Of a stretch of 64,000 bases of DNA, positions 25,168 through 34,632 are shown in pieces. How positions within the stretch are numbered: position 1 is the first letter of the stretch; every line of letters starts with the position of its first letter. Location: contig NZ_CP062159.1 in assembly GCF_014844035.1 (NCBI RefSeq), positions 3,658,001 through 3,722,000 on the forward strand, in the 5' to 3' direction. Source of the DNA: Flavobacterium sp. MDT1-60. Lineage in GTDB: Bacteria; Bacteroidota; Bacteroidia; Flavobacteriales; Flavobacteriaceae. The notes beneath the pieces were generated by a model. That model was not told the origin of the DNA and did no database searches. It worked only from the letters and a program-made list of their open reading frames with translations. The translations under genes were made by a program, and so were the position numbers.

Positions 25168-26211
25168 TTAACAGTCTATTCGTTGCGCAATAAGCCTCAT
25201 AATCTCATTGGTGCTGAAATAGTTGGTATTTATCGCCACACTGCCTGCATTATAGGGTTCATATCTGTCCCTGTCAGTTACAGAAAAAAGACCAATCGTT
25301 GGAACATGAACCGCACTGGCTAAGTGCATAATACCACTGTCAGCTCCTATAAAAAGAGAAGTGTTTTTGATCAATGCCCCGACTTCACGAATATTGTTGC
25401 TGTAAAATGTAGGTTCCTTGAATTTAATTTTTGAAATATTTTCTATAGGAAGGACTTCTATAATATTAATATCCGCAAACTCCTTTTTTAATCTTTTATA
25501 TAATTCCATCCACCAGCTCTCAGGAAAACACTTTTCACCCGTTGCATATGTAAATAAGCATATTGTCTTGGTATTTTTAGCCTTTACCAATTTGTCCAGT
25601 ATTTCTTTACCTTTTTTGATTTCAGCTGGATTTAGTTTTAAATCCAAATCATGCATTGCCTTATCAAGATTGAGTTTTTCTGATTGTGATAAGTAATTTC
25701 TCAGGCCGTAAACTGGCTGTTTAGCAGAGTGCGGACATTCGTTCTCCTGAATTTCGTCAGGTTCTCCATAAAATTTATAATCAGCAGCGGCAATTTTTGT
25801 TGCAATCCTGCCAGAAGAAGAGCAGCTGTCAACATTAATTACGACATCATATTTTCTTTCCGTAATTGCAGACCAGCCTTTTAAATACTGAAGGATACTT
25901 TTAAATGGTTTGCCAGGCAGCTGAATTATCCTGTCAATATTTGAATAATTTTTAAAAAGTATTGGAGCCAGATTACCCTTCACAAACAGGTCAATCTTAG
26001 AGTTTGGAAAAATTTCTGAAACTTCAGCTATCAGTGGTGTCATTAACAGTTGATTCCCTAACCTATGGTTTGGTCTGACAATTAATACTTTTTTCACCTT
26101 GCCGGTGTCACTGTGGTTAAAAGTAATGTTGGCCGTATTACGTCCAATATTTTTAGTTAACTGTTGGGCTATTTTTCTTCTTACGATATTTACTTTTTTT
26201 AAGATATCCAT
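25168..26211 (-). CDS. Glycosyltransferase family 9 (heptosyltransferase-like)
   Basis: A 347-residue cytoplasmic GT9 enzyme. The N-terminal KKVLIVRPNHRLGNQLLMTPLIAEV is the family hallmark, and ADSGIMHLASAVHVPTIGLFSVTDRDRYEPY marks the nucleotide-sugar site. It probably adds a sugar to the lipopolysaccharide core or a related surface glycan. It is the first gene of the minus-strand envelope operon. Its promoter (26268-26337) contains the composite element shared with the efflux operon and the helical secreted protein. Confidence 0.9.
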   Translation of the reverse strand: MDILKKVNIVRRKIAQQLTKNIGRNTANITFNHSDTGKVKKVLIVRPNHRLGNQLLMTPLIAEVSEIFPNSKIDLFVKGNLAPILFKNYSNIDRIIQLPGKPFKSILQYLKGWSAITERKYDVVINVDSCSSSGRIATKIAAADYKFYGEPDEIQENECPHSAKQPVYGLRNYLSQSEKLNLDKAMHDLDLKLNPAEIKKGKEILDKLVKAKNTKTICLFTYATGEKCFPESWWMELYKRLKKEFADINIIEVLPIENISKIKFKEPTFYSNNIREVGALIKNTSLFIGADSGIMHLASAVHVPTIGLFSVTDRDRYEPYNAGSVAINTNYFSTNEIMRLIAQRIDC

Positions 26212-26267
26212 GGCTTTTTATTATTTAGATTTAAGTTTTGTTTTAAAAGGACTTGTAAATTATAAAG

Positions 26268-26337
26268 CAAAGATATATAGCGGGCTGCCCTGCAAAAAGG
26301 TTAGCTGTTCGCCAAGTTTGGTCTGATTATCGGTTTT
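26268..26337 (-). promoter_or_regulatory. Shared composite promoter element, site A (envelope operon)
   Basis: On the minus strand the order is AGACC, 19 bases, CCTTT (26296-26300), 20 bases, TATCTTTG (26268-26275). The last is a Bacteroidota -7 box, placing the start of transcription near 26261, about 50 bases before the glycosyltransferase. The blocks AAGGTT, CCAAGTTTGGTCT and ATTATCGG also match site B. The regulator is not known. Confidence 0.75.
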
Positions 26338-26644
26338 TTTAGGGAAAGGATTTAAAAAGACAGTATTTGATCTAAACGAATGGTACTTCAAACGAAAAAA
26401 AATGCTCAAATGGCAACGATAATTAAGGAAGGTCGGGGTTTGTATCTCTTTAAAATATATAGGACAAAACAGCCTTGTGTAATACCTGATAAGATTTCAA
26501 GAATAACAGCAGAAAAGTAGTGGACACCATTGTATATTCGGCTATAAGACATAAGAGCAGCCTAAATACTGCTGCTAATTTATAGGACATAGTAATTTTC
26601 TGGTAAATCAATAATTGAAATTTGGTTGTATTATAAAAATGAAA
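26338..26644. other. Intergenic region between the envelope and efflux operons
   Basis: About 300 bases. One short forward frame (26380-26520, 46 codons, starting MVLQTKK) is open but resembles no family I know and has no visible promoter. It is not annotated as a gene. The efflux-operon terminator marks the right end. Confidence 0.4.
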
Positions 26645-26667
26645 TGCCGGTTAATAAATAACCGGCA
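26645..26667 (-). terminator. Terminator of the efflux operon
   Basis: TGCCGGTTA / TAACCGGCA, 9 perfect pairs around a 5-base loop. On the minus strand it is followed by a T-rich tract (26636-26644). It lies 88 bases beyond the last small gene. Confidence 0.75.
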
Positions 26668-26755
26668 AATCACCAACCAAATCAACATGAAACTCATTAA
26701 ATATTTTTGGACGCCCGATTTGAATCTGGGCTGAAACGTAGTATCGAATTTTAAA

Positions 26756-26953
26756 TCAACATCCGTGAGTACGCGACTTCTTATCTGTTTTTTTCTTTTC
26801 CAGCATAATTTTTTCCCACAATTGCCTGTCCTCAGGTGACCAGTTCTGCATTGGATAAAAGTCGCTTTCACTCCAATTCCTGTCATCTGAGCTAATTATC
26901 ATTACTTGCTTGCGATTAACAGAATTTTCTTTTTCTTTTTGATTCTTTTTCAT
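26756..26953 (-). CDS. Small charged protein of unknown function
   Basis: A 65-residue frame rich in Lys and Glu, beginning 10 bp after the NADH dehydrogenase stop and ending in KSRTHGC. It has no signal peptide, membrane helix or recognised domain. It contains DRNWSESDF and WSPEDRQLWEKIM, which look like true protein sequence rather than a shadow. Its position suggests translation as the last gene of the efflux operon. Function unknown. Confidence 0.45.
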   Translation of the reverse strand: MKKNQKEKENSVNRKQVMIISSDDRNWSESDFYPMQNWSPEDRQLWEKIMLEKKKTDKKSRTHGC

Positions 26954-26963
26954 TTTTACAAAA

Positions 26964-28235
26964 TTATTTCTTTTCGACTTGAGGCCTTATAATTACTCTT
27001 AGTGTAGGATCATTGGTTGCCATCGCTGCACACCAATTGTAAAAAATCTTTACTTTATTTCTAAACCCTGCTATCGGGATAAGATGAATAAACAACCAGG
27101 TTAACCAGGCAAAGTAGCCGCTCAAAAAGAATTTTGGAAAATCTACCACCGCATTGTATTTTGATATTATAGCCATGCTTCCTTTATCATTGTATTGGAA
27201 TTTTTTCATCGGTTTTGAAGCTGAAATATTTTTTATATTCTGTGCTAATAATTTTCCCTGCTGAATTGCTACTTGTGCTAATTGCGGATGCCCCTGAGGA
27301 TAGTTTTTATCTTCAAATTGTAAACACATATCTCCAATGGCAAAAACATTATTTGTGCCATGAACCAGATTATACTCATTTACTAAAACTCTTCTTGCTT
27401 TACCAATACTATTATCGGGCAGCCCTTTAACTTCTCTCGCTACAACTCCGGAGGTCCAAATCAGCAATGACGTATCTAAAACTTCTCCATCTGACAAGTG
27501 TACCTGCTGCTCTTTATAGTCTTTAACAGCGGCGTTAAGTTTTATAATTACGCCTAGTTTTTCCAGTGTTTTTTTTGCTTCCTGCTGTGAGGAAACACTC
27601 ATTACATTCAGCAAATTTGCAGGTGAGTTCACAAGATAGATTTTCCCCTTTGACTCCTGCATTTCCGGATAATCCTTACTCATTATTTTAGTTCCCATTT
27701 CTGCAATCATTCCAGCTAATTCAACGCCTGTGGGCCCTCCTCCGGCGATCACGATATTGGTTAATTTTAAGCGTTCCGCTTCGTTCTCGGTTTGTGCCGC
27801 TTTTTCCATATTAAGCAATATCCTGTTTCTTAAATGGAGCGCATCATCAATTGATTTCATCGGTAAGGCATTTGCTTTCACGTTTTCCATACCAAAATAA
27901 TTAGTTTCGGTTCCCATTGCCAGGACCAGATAATCATACCTTAAGCTCCCGGTATCCGTATCAATTGTATTTTCCGCGGCGTTTACTTTTAAAAATGTTC
28001 CATAGTGAAACCTGATATTTTTTTTAGCCTGAAACATCTTTCTATACGGATAAGTAATATTGGAAGTCTCAATAAAGGCTGTCGCTACCTGATAAAGCAG
28101 AGGAGGAAAAAAATGATAATTGTTTTTGTCAACCAATATGATTTGGAACTCAGAATTGCCAGAGAGCTGTTTTGCAAGATTTACTCCTGCAAAACCACCT
28201 CCAACAATAACAATCTTTTTAGCTTGCATTGCCAT
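26964..28235 (-). CDS. ndh: Type II NADH dehydrogenase (NDH-2)
   Basis: A 423-residue single-subunit flavoprotein. The FAD-binding GGGFAGVNLAKQL (about 12-24), the NAD-binding VIAGGGPTGVELAGMIAEM (about 165-183) and the FAIGDMC motif near 300 are all intact. A hydrophobic C-terminal stretch (FFLSGYFAWLTWLFIHLIPI) attaches it to the membrane, as in other NDH-2 proteins. It passes electrons from NADH to quinone without pumping protons. It begins 8 bp after the TetR gene and seems co-transcribed with the RND efflux genes, which is unusual and suggests a link between respiration and efflux. Confidence 0.93.
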   Translation of the reverse strand: MAMQAKKIVIVGGGFAGVNLAKQLSGNSEFQIILVDKNNYHFFPPLLYQVATAFIETSNITYPYRKMFQAKKNIRFHYGTFLKVNAAENTIDTDTGSLRYDYLVLAMGTETNYFGMENVKANALPMKSIDDALHLRNRILLNMEKAAQTENEAERLKLTNIVIAGGGPTGVELAGMIAEMGTKIMSKDYPEMQESKGKIYLVNSPANLLNVMSVSSQQEAKKTLEKLGVIIKLNAAVKDYKEQQVHLSDGEVLDTSLLIWTSGVVAREVKGLPDNSIGKARRVLVNEYNLVHGTNNVFAIGDMCLQFEDKNYPQGHPQLAQVAIQQGKLLAQNIKNISASKPMKKFQYNDKGSMAIISKYNAVVDFPKFFLSGYFAWLTWLFIHLIPIAGFRNKVKIFYNWCAAMATNDPTLRVIIRPQVEKK

Positions 28236-28243
28236 TACTTTTT

Positions 28244-28840
28244 TTAATTAAAATGAGTGATTGCTAATTTTAGCCCGAATTTGTTCATAATACCGTGAAG
28301 AAAGAAGCTGTTGATATAGTAAATAATCGCATATCTTTCATCCTCTGTGATATCAGTATTGTCAATAACATTGTCCAGCTGCAAAAAATACAATTCAGCA
28401 GTTAGCCTACTATCTAAGTTTGTCCGATAAATATTTTCCAAAATTCCACGTTCAATGTTTTTAATAAAGAACGGTATTAGTTTATTTTTTCTGTCCTGAA
28501 GGAACAGGTTATGGATATTCGGATAATACTTCTTCAGGTCACTCATAAACAAGGCATTAAATACATAAATATTAGATTGCAGGTAATGAAAAAAGCTAAT
28601 TAATTCAGAAGAGGCGTTGGGAGAAATATCGGGCAGCATCCTTAATTGCCGATCTGTTTTGTTGATCAAATTCTGTACGATTTCTATTATTACAACTTCC
28701 TTATCAACAAAAAAATAATAAAATGTTTTTTTTGATATGTGGCATTTTTTGGCTATTTCCTCAACAGTGGTTGCTTTGATGCCTTTTTGTAAAAACAGCA
28801 TTGATGCGGCTTCCATAATATCTTTTCTCTTATTATCCAT
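28244..28840 (-). CDS. TetR/AcrR-family regulator within the efflux operon
   Basis: A 198-residue regulator. The N-terminal helix-turn-helix (AASMLFLQKGIKATTVEEIAKKCHISKKTFYYFF) is typical of TetR proteins. The C-terminal domain is helical and carries HGIMNKFGLKL at the end. It starts 6 bp after the TolC-like gene and 8 bp before ndh, so it is produced with the pump and could act as a local repressor of the whole operon at site B. Confidence 0.92.
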   Translation of the reverse strand: MDNKRKDIMEAASMLFLQKGIKATTVEEIAKKCHISKKTFYYFFVDKEVVIIEIVQNLINKTDRQLRMLPDISPNASSELISFFHYLQSNIYVFNALFMSDLKKYYPNIHNLFLQDRKNKLIPFFIKNIERGILENIYRTNLDSRLTAELYFLQLDNVIDNTDITEDERYAIIYYINSFFLHGIMNKFGLKLAITHFN

Positions 28841-28846
28841 TGATTT

Positions 28847-30136
28847 CTACTTTAATTCACCAATTGCCTTATTGTAATTGGCTACATTTACTTTATACTC
28901 CGCTTTTGCATCTATTATACTTGAATAGGCATCCTGCCAGATTACCTGAGCTTCCAGTACATCTTTACCAATTATTGTCCCTACCTTATATCTGTCATTG
29001 GCAAGACGTAAGTTTTCATCGGCCTGTTTCAAAGAGTTGGCTGATAAGCTTATTTTTTTAACCGATTGGTTAAGCTGCAAATAAGCATTCTGCACTTCAA
29101 TATCTATCAGTTCTTTTTGTTCTTCTAATTCAGCTTGTTTAGATTGAATTTTAAAGTTTTGCTCTTTCACTTTCTTTTTATTCTTTCCCCAATCAAACAC
29201 TGGCATAGTAAAGGAAACTGTACTGTAGTATGAGGTTAAATTATTATTGCCATTAGAGAAATTAATATTTTCCCCATAAGAACTAAACCCGCTTAATTGT
29301 AATCCCACCTGAGGTTTCACTTCAGCTTTGATAATTTTAGTTTTAATTTTCTCAACTTCAATAGCTTTTTTAAGCATATCAATCTCAGGCCTGTTATCCG
29401 CAGCAACGGCATCAGGAAGTTTAGAAAGAGCAGTAAAATCACCTCCCACTTCATCAGTAACAGCAAAGTTTGTGTCGCCATGCTGACCAATTATTTGTGA
29501 AAAATTAAGTTTCGCCAATACCAGGGCATCATTAGCTTTTATAATGTTTAATTCAGCCTGGTTAAGATTCACTTCTGACCTTAAAAAGTCATTTTTATAG
29601 GTAAGTCCGGCATCTACAGCATTTTTTAAGTCCTGACTTAGACTTTTAAGCATTTCCCTGTATTTTCCCGCCAGATTTACTTTTTCCTTTGCCTGTACAA
29701 TCTGCCAGTAACCCTTTTCTACGGCTAATAACACCTCTGTTTGGGTCATTGCTTTTTGGCTTTGGTAAATTTCAATTGTTTTTGAACTCGCTTCCTTGCT
29801 TAGTTTGATTTTACCTCCGGCATATATAACCTGCTTCACGTCTAAACTTGCATTGGCAAAGTCTGTCGGAACCAATGGTGACTTATCAAATGGTTCCCCC
29901 AGGTGTACCCCCATCACGGAAGCATCCATGGTGGGTAAAGCGTTGGTTTTAGATACCTCATAATTAGCTTTGGCAGCGTCTAATTGAAATTGGGCGCTTA
30001 TTACTCTTTTATTATTTTCCAATGCCATTTTGCGGCATTCCTCCAACGAAAGCACTTTTGACTGAGCAGAAGCAGCTATACTGAGTACTAATGTGGAAAT
30101 AATCATTACTCCTTTTAAAAAAAGTTTATGTTTCAT
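28847..30136 (-). CDS. TolC-family outer-membrane efflux protein
   Basis: A 429-residue exported protein with a signal peptide (KGVMIISTLVLSIAASAQS) and two long helical TolC repeats (SLEECRKMALENNKRVISAQFQLDAAKA; YLQLNQSVKKISLSANSLKQADENLRLANDRYKVG). It forms the outer-membrane channel of a tripartite pump with the two genes upstream. The length is ordinary for the Bacteroidota version. A 111-bp repeat-rich gap separates it from the RND pump gene. Confidence 0.93.
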   Translation of the reverse strand: MKHKLFLKGVMIISTLVLSIAASAQSKVLSLEECRKMALENNKRVISAQFQLDAAKANYEVSKTNALPTMDASVMGVHLGEPFDKSPLVPTDFANASLDVKQVIYAGGKIKLSKEASSKTIEIYQSQKAMTQTEVLLAVEKGYWQIVQAKEKVNLAGKYREMLKSLSQDLKNAVDAGLTYKNDFLRSEVNLNQAELNIIKANDALVLAKLNFSQIIGQHGDTNFAVTDEVGGDFTALSKLPDAVAADNRPEIDMLKKAIEVEKIKTKIIKAEVKPQVGLQLSGFSSYGENINFSNGNNNLTSYYSTVSFTMPVFDWGKNKKKVKEQNFKIQSKQAELEEQKELIDIEVQNAYLQLNQSVKKISLSANSLKQADENLRLANDRYKVGTIIGKDVLEAQVIWQDAYSSIIDAKAEYKVNVANYNKAIGELK

Positions 30137-30150
30137 TTTTATATTTATTA

Positions 30151-30240
30151 TGCGATAAGCTTTAAGCTTTAGGCTTTAAGCAAGAATTGTTTTTTAATGG
30201 ATTTTGCTTACGGCATATTGCTTAAAGCATAATGCTGATT
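30151..30240. repeat. AAGCTTTAAGC-rich repeat inside the efflux operon
   Basis: The gap between pump and channel genes contains repeated GCTTTAAGC and GCTTAAAGC units on both halves (AAGCTTTAAGCTTTAGGCTTTAAGC; then ATTGCTTAAAGCATAATGC). These can fold on each other. No gene is present. Such a hairpin may adjust mRNA stability within the operon or be a small dispersed repeat. Confidence 0.45.
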
Positions 30241-30247
30241 TAATTTG

Positions 30248-33200
30248 TTAATGCTTGATATTGTTGTCATCGTCTACATGCTCTGCTGCAGGTTTTACAA
30301 ATTTGTAATACATTACAGGAACAATAAACAGTGTTAAAACCATAGATACAATAAGACCGAATGCCAGTACACTTCCCAGTGGTGCCCAAAGCGGTGATTT
30401 TGAAATAATCATAGGAACTACTCCAACGGCACCGGCAGATGATGTTAAGAAGATCGGACGCATTCTTCGTTTTGCCGCGGCAAGCGCAGCATCTTTAATA
30501 GAATAACCATGTTCATGCACCAGCTCATCCGCAAAATCGACCAGTATAATTCCGTTTCTCACCACTATCCCAATTAAACTGATAATTCCCATAAAAGCGG
30601 TCATACCCATAGGATTTCCTGTGATATACAATCCAAGGAATGCTCCTAAAAGACTCAGTAAAAATGTTGAAAGGACAATCAGTGATTTACTCAGTACCTG
30701 AAATTGAAATAATAGCGTTATGAATATCAATAAAATACTAACACTCAATGCGGTTAGCATACCGGGCATGTTCTCTTCTGTTGATTCAGCATCTCCTCCA
30801 TATTGCAATGTTATGCCTTCGGGTAATTCTAATTTTTTAAGTTCAGGTTCTATATTTTTCATAATAGTGGCCGCTTTTACTCCTAATTGAGCCTCTGAAT
30901 TTATGGTAAGTGTTCTTAACCCATTTCTGCGCGCAATAACACCAGTATGCCATGTCGGTACAATACTTGCAACTTCTTTCAGCGAAACCATGCTTCCAAA
31001 AGCGGTGTTGATATGTAAGTTTTCAAGATTGCTGAAATCCTTACGTCTCTCTGCATCCAAGCGTACAAAAATATCTACCGGTTTATCTCCCTCCCAAACT
31101 TGTGAAACAGCATATCCTTTAAGCCCGGCTCCTAATGTTTGTGTAATTACCTGATTTGATACACCTAATCTGGCAGCCGCTTCTTCATTAATTTTAAGGC
31201 TTATACCAACATAATCATCCTCATAATCACTTCGCACCCAGTTCGTACCTTCTGCTTTTTCCAGAATAGTTTTAACCTGGGCTGCAACATGTTTCTGATC
31301 ATTCATGTTTTCCCCTATGACACGAATTGCAATTGGAGACCCTTCCTGCATACTAAGCTGTTTAAATCGTATGTAGCCATCTTTTACAAAACCATTAAAC
31401 TTGGGCAGGTATTCCTTAACAATTTCATCCGTAGCCTCGTTACTGGTGGTTGTAATCAATATTTGAGCAAAATTCTTGCGGGGTACCTCAGGTGCATAAG
31501 TAGTTTGAAAACGAGGAGAACTTGTTCCTATAAAGCTTGCTGTGCTAACGATACGTTTGTCTTTTTTTAGTATCTTTTCAACTTCATTTACCGTTTTTTC
31601 TGTTTCAGTTAATGCCGTTCCATTTGGCATCCAGACTTCTATGTTAAACTGGTTACGCTCATTTATAGGGAAGAACTCCTGGTCAACCTGTGTTGCCACA
31701 AAACCAGCTAACAGTACCGCCAATACAGCAGCTGTCAAAGTTGCTTTCGGCCTGTTAAAACAGTAAGTAACAGCTTTATCAAAGACATCTTGTAACTTAT
31801 CAAGCAGTGACTTTTTCTTTGGAGAATCTGATGGTTTGTGATTATGATCATGTAATCCTTTTTTAATGAATACAAAACACATATAAGGTGTAAGAAACAA
31901 TGCCACCAATAAAGATGCTGTAAGTGCTACTGCAATAGTTACTGGCAATGATGCCATAAAATCTTTAGGAGTTCCATCCATAAAAATGGCTAATGGTAAA
32001 AAGGCAAATATGATTGCCAGTGTAGCCGTAAAAATTGATAATGATAATTGTTTGGCAGATTTCCAGGCGGCTTGCCATGGAGTGATGCCTTCATCTAATT
32101 TTTCAATGTAGTTGTCAACAACAACTACAGCATCATCCACGAGCATCCCCAGTACGATGATAAGTGCGGCCAATGATACCTGATGCAGTTCAATTCCAAT
32201 CATATTCATTACACCAAATGTTATCATAACAGAAATTGGTGCGGCCAATGATGAAACGGCAGCCATCCTGAATGGCAGCAAAAGCATTACTACAACAATT
32301 ACCGATATAATTGCTAATCCAAATTCCATCATGAAATGGCTGATACTATGCTCGACTACTTCGGGCTGGCTAAAAACAGTATTGATTTTAATATCATCTG
32401 GAAAGTCTTTTTGTAATTTTTCCAGTTTTTCAGTTATCTTTTCGCCAAAGGCCACAATATTATTCCCTGGCTGCATTTCAATAGAGACCAGCATTGCCTT
32501 GTCGTTGCCTATTTTAATAAAAGATGACTCTTCTTCATATCGGCGCTCAATATTTGCTACGTCCTTTAGATGCACTGTCGTACCGTCGGGAGTAGTATAA
32601 ATTATTTGATTTGCAATTTCATCTGCTGATTTATACTTATTATCTGTAAAAACAGGAATGGTATTATTGGTAACTGTCATTTCGCCAGAATAACCCGTAA
32701 GGTTTTGGCTTTGTAATATTTGTACCACTGTTGTAATATCAAAACCGTACTGTTGTGCTTTTTGATCACTGATGGTTACATAAATTTGTTCACGTTGACC
32801 ACCGGCCCTGTTTATTTTAGAAACTTCCGGTATGGTTTTAATCCCATCTTCGACTTTATCCAGATACTTGTCCAGTTCTCTGTAGTTTCTTGTTTTAGAA
32901 GAAAGTGTGATAATTTGGGCAGTTACATCACCAAAATTACTGTTCACGTAAGGACCAACTACTCCTGAAGGAAGATTTTGCTTAAGTACAGAATTTATTC
33001 CGTGCTGAAGAGTAGACCAGAACTTTTTTCTGTCTTTTACTTTTGTAAACAGCTCTACAGTTACAAATACCTGTCCGTCTTTGGTCTGTGATTTTGTTTT
33101 ATGCTTATCAACTTCTTCGAATGAAAAAAGATATTGTTCTAATTTATTGGTCAGTTGTTTCTCTGTCTGTACTTCGTCAGCTCCGGGATAAAAGGCATAG

Positions 33201-33355
33201 ATCATCGCTGTTGGCTTATCTATTTTTGGATCCTCGGATCTTGGCATATTTCTTAGTGAGTAGATGCCAAATAAGACCAGCAGTGTCACAAGGACAATAG
33301 TTACCTGCTTATTTTTCATTGCAGCCTCAATAAAATGCATTTTTTTCTTTTCCAT
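30248..33355 (-). CDS. RND-family efflux pump inner-membrane transporter
   Basis: A 1035-residue HAE1/AcrB-like proton-driven pump with the usual twelve membrane helices and two large periplasmic loops. Visible markers are the opening MHFIEAAMKNKQVTIVLVTLLVLFGIYSLRNMPRSEDP, the TM4 motif GMLVDDAVVVVDN with its paired Asp, and the C-terminal GIVVRNGIILVDF. It exports drugs, lipids or toxic compounds; the substrate cannot be read. It follows the adaptor by 39 bp. The operon is headed by promoter site B. Confidence 0.95.
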   Translation of the reverse strand: MEKKKMHFIEAAMKNKQVTIVLVTLLVLFGIYSLRNMPRSEDPKIDKPTAMIYAFYPGADEVQTEKQLTNKLEQYLFSFEEVDKHKTKSQTKDGQVFVTVELFTKVKDRKKFWSTLQHGINSVLKQNLPSGVVGPYVNSNFGDVTAQIITLSSKTRNYRELDKYLDKVEDGIKTIPEVSKINRAGGQREQIYVTISDQKAQQYGFDITTVVQILQSQNLTGYSGEMTVTNNTIPVFTDNKYKSADEIANQIIYTTPDGTTVHLKDVANIERRYEEESSFIKIGNDKAMLVSIEMQPGNNIVAFGEKITEKLEKLQKDFPDDIKINTVFSQPEVVEHSISHFMMEFGLAIISVIVVVMLLLPFRMAAVSSLAAPISVMITFGVMNMIGIELHQVSLAALIIVLGMLVDDAVVVVDNYIEKLDEGITPWQAAWKSAKQLSLSIFTATLAIIFAFLPLAIFMDGTPKDFMASLPVTIAVALTASLLVALFLTPYMCFVFIKKGLHDHNHKPSDSPKKKSLLDKLQDVFDKAVTYCFNRPKATLTAAVLAVLLAGFVATQVDQEFFPINERNQFNIEVWMPNGTALTETEKTVNEVEKILKKDKRIVSTASFIGTSSPRFQTTYAPEVPRKNFAQILITTTSNEATDEIVKEYLPKFNGFVKDGYIRFKQLSMQEGSPIAIRVIGENMNDQKHVAAQVKTILEKAEGTNWVRSDYEDDYVGISLKINEEAAARLGVSNQVITQTLGAGLKGYAVSQVWEGDKPVDIFVRLDAERRKDFSNLENLHINTAFGSMVSLKEVASIVPTWHTGVIARRNGLRTLTINSEAQLGVKAATIMKNIEPELKKLELPEGITLQYGGDAESTEENMPGMLTALSVSILLIFITLLFQFQVLSKSLIVLSTFLLSLLGAFLGLYITGNPMGMTAFMGIISLIGIVVRNGIILVDFADELVHEHGYSIKDAALAAAKRRMRPIFLTSSAGAVGVVPMIISKSPLWAPLGSVLAFGLIVSMVLTLFIVPVMYYKFVKPAAEHVDDDNNIKH

Positions 33356-33394
33356 ATTACTATTGTTAAGATTTTTGAATTTTGAGTATTGTTT

Positions 33395-34426
33395 TTAGAA
33401 TGATACTTGGGCTCCGTCTTTTAGTCTTGACTGACCGGCAGTAACTATAATGTCATTTTCGCTTAATCCTTCCTTGATGACGATTTCCTGCATTCCGGTA
33501 ATGCTTCCAACGGTAATACGCTTACGGACAACTGTTTTATTATTATTTGTCACATAGACATAGGTAATATCATCAGCGTCTCTTATTACAGCAGTTGCAG
33601 GAATAACGATAACTTTTTCTGTTTTCATTGGATTAACTTTTACATAAGCCAGCATACCAGGTAATAGTTTCTGACTTCCGTTATCAATTTTAATTTTAAT
33701 GGTAAAAGTTTTTGACCTGTCATCCGCTTGTGGATTGATTATAGATATCTTCCCTTTTATTGAATCATTCAAAGTAGGAATGAATACGTTTGCCGTCATC
33801 CCGTGTTTTAAGATGCCTACTTCACTTTCAGGAACTGTTATCTTAGCATATACCATGTCTGTTTTAATAATGCTAAATGCAGGAATTCCTGGTGCAGCTG
33901 TGCTTCCTCTTTCAATAAACCTGTGTGTAATAATTCCAGACATTGGAGCGTATAAACGGGTATCGGCAATCTGCTTGGCACTAATTCTTTTATTAGCTGC
34001 CGATTGTGCCAGTTTGGTTTTAATGTCTATATAGTCTTTTTCAGGTAAGCTTCCCTTAACATACAGTTCATTAAGCCTTTTGTAGGTATCTGCAGATTGC
34101 TCATAACTTAAATTTGCTATCTGCAATGCATTACTATATGTTGTTGCATCGATAGTTGCTAGTAATTGGCCATTTTTTACTGTTTGCCCTTCATTAACAG
34201 CTACGTTATTTACTGTTCCTGCAGCTGCAAAACTTACCTGCGCAGTATTATCAGCTTCAATTGTTGCGGAATAGTTTAATTCCTGAATTTTATCAACTTT
34301 TTGAATTTTTTGAACACTGACTTTTACAGCCTGTGGTTTTTCTTCTCCTTCGTTTTTATTATTACAGCTTACTGTTAATAATGCCAATGCTAATAGGGTT
34401 GAAAAATAATTTGTTTTTGCTTTCAT
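33395..34426 (-). CDS. RND efflux periplasmic adaptor (membrane-fusion protein), lipoprotein
   Basis: A 343-residue exported protein with the lipobox LLTVSC (Cys about 21). It has the biotinyl-lipoyl-like half motifs (AAGTVNNVAVNEGQTVKNGQLLATID; RLYAPMSGIITHRFIERGSTAAPG), a helical hairpin and a beta-barrel (KLLPGMLAYVKV). It links the RND pump to the TolC channel. It is the first gene of the operon, with a predicted transcript start about 40 bp upstream. Confidence 0.93.
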   Translation of the reverse strand: MKAKTNYFSTLLALALLTVSCNNKNEGEEKPQAVKVSVQKIQKVDKIQELNYSATIEADNTAQVSFAAAGTVNNVAVNEGQTVKNGQLLATIDATTYSNALQIANLSYEQSADTYKRLNELYVKGSLPEKDYIDIKTKLAQSAANKRISAKQIADTRLYAPMSGIITHRFIERGSTAAPGIPAFSIIKTDMVYAKITVPESEVGILKHGMTANVFIPTLNDSIKGKISIINPQADDRSKTFTIKIKIDNGSQKLLPGMLAYVKVNPMKTEKVIVIPATAVIRDADDITYVYVTNNNKTVVRKRITVGSITGMQEIVIKEGLSENDIIVTAGQSRLKDGAQVSF

Positions 34427-34472
34427 GATTATGTGATTTAATTTTTTAAAGAGTTACATTTTATTTACAGGG

Positions 34473-34540
34473 CAAAGATATTGTGGCAATCAGGCTGTAG
34501 AAAGGTTGTCTAATCGGCAAGTTTGGTCTATTATTCGTTT
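34473..34540 (-). promoter_or_regulatory. Shared composite promoter element, site B (efflux operon)
   Basis: The same spacing as site A. On the minus strand AGACC, 19 bases, CCTTT (34501-34505), 20 bases, TATCTTTG (34473-34480). A second AGAC lies 18 bases after the first, giving a direct repeat like those bound by AraC-type proteins. An AraC regulator is encoded just upstream (34689-35588). Confidence 0.75.
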
Positions 34541-34632
34541 TTACTGCGTTCAGAGCAAAAAAAGAAAGGAATAGAAGATTTTTGTCCTTTACTTTTCACT
34601 TTGAGAATGGTAAATGCAAGTGGGGAAAAATA

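Noticed and set aside
26380..26520. 46-codon plus-strand frame in the gap between operons (MVLQTKK...)
   Set aside because: No recognisable family, no promoter, and it lies in the noise of A/T-rich DNA where frames of this length occur by chance.
30151..30240. CRISPR-like repeat
   Set aside because: The AAGCTTTAAGC units are short and irregular, with no spacers of even size.
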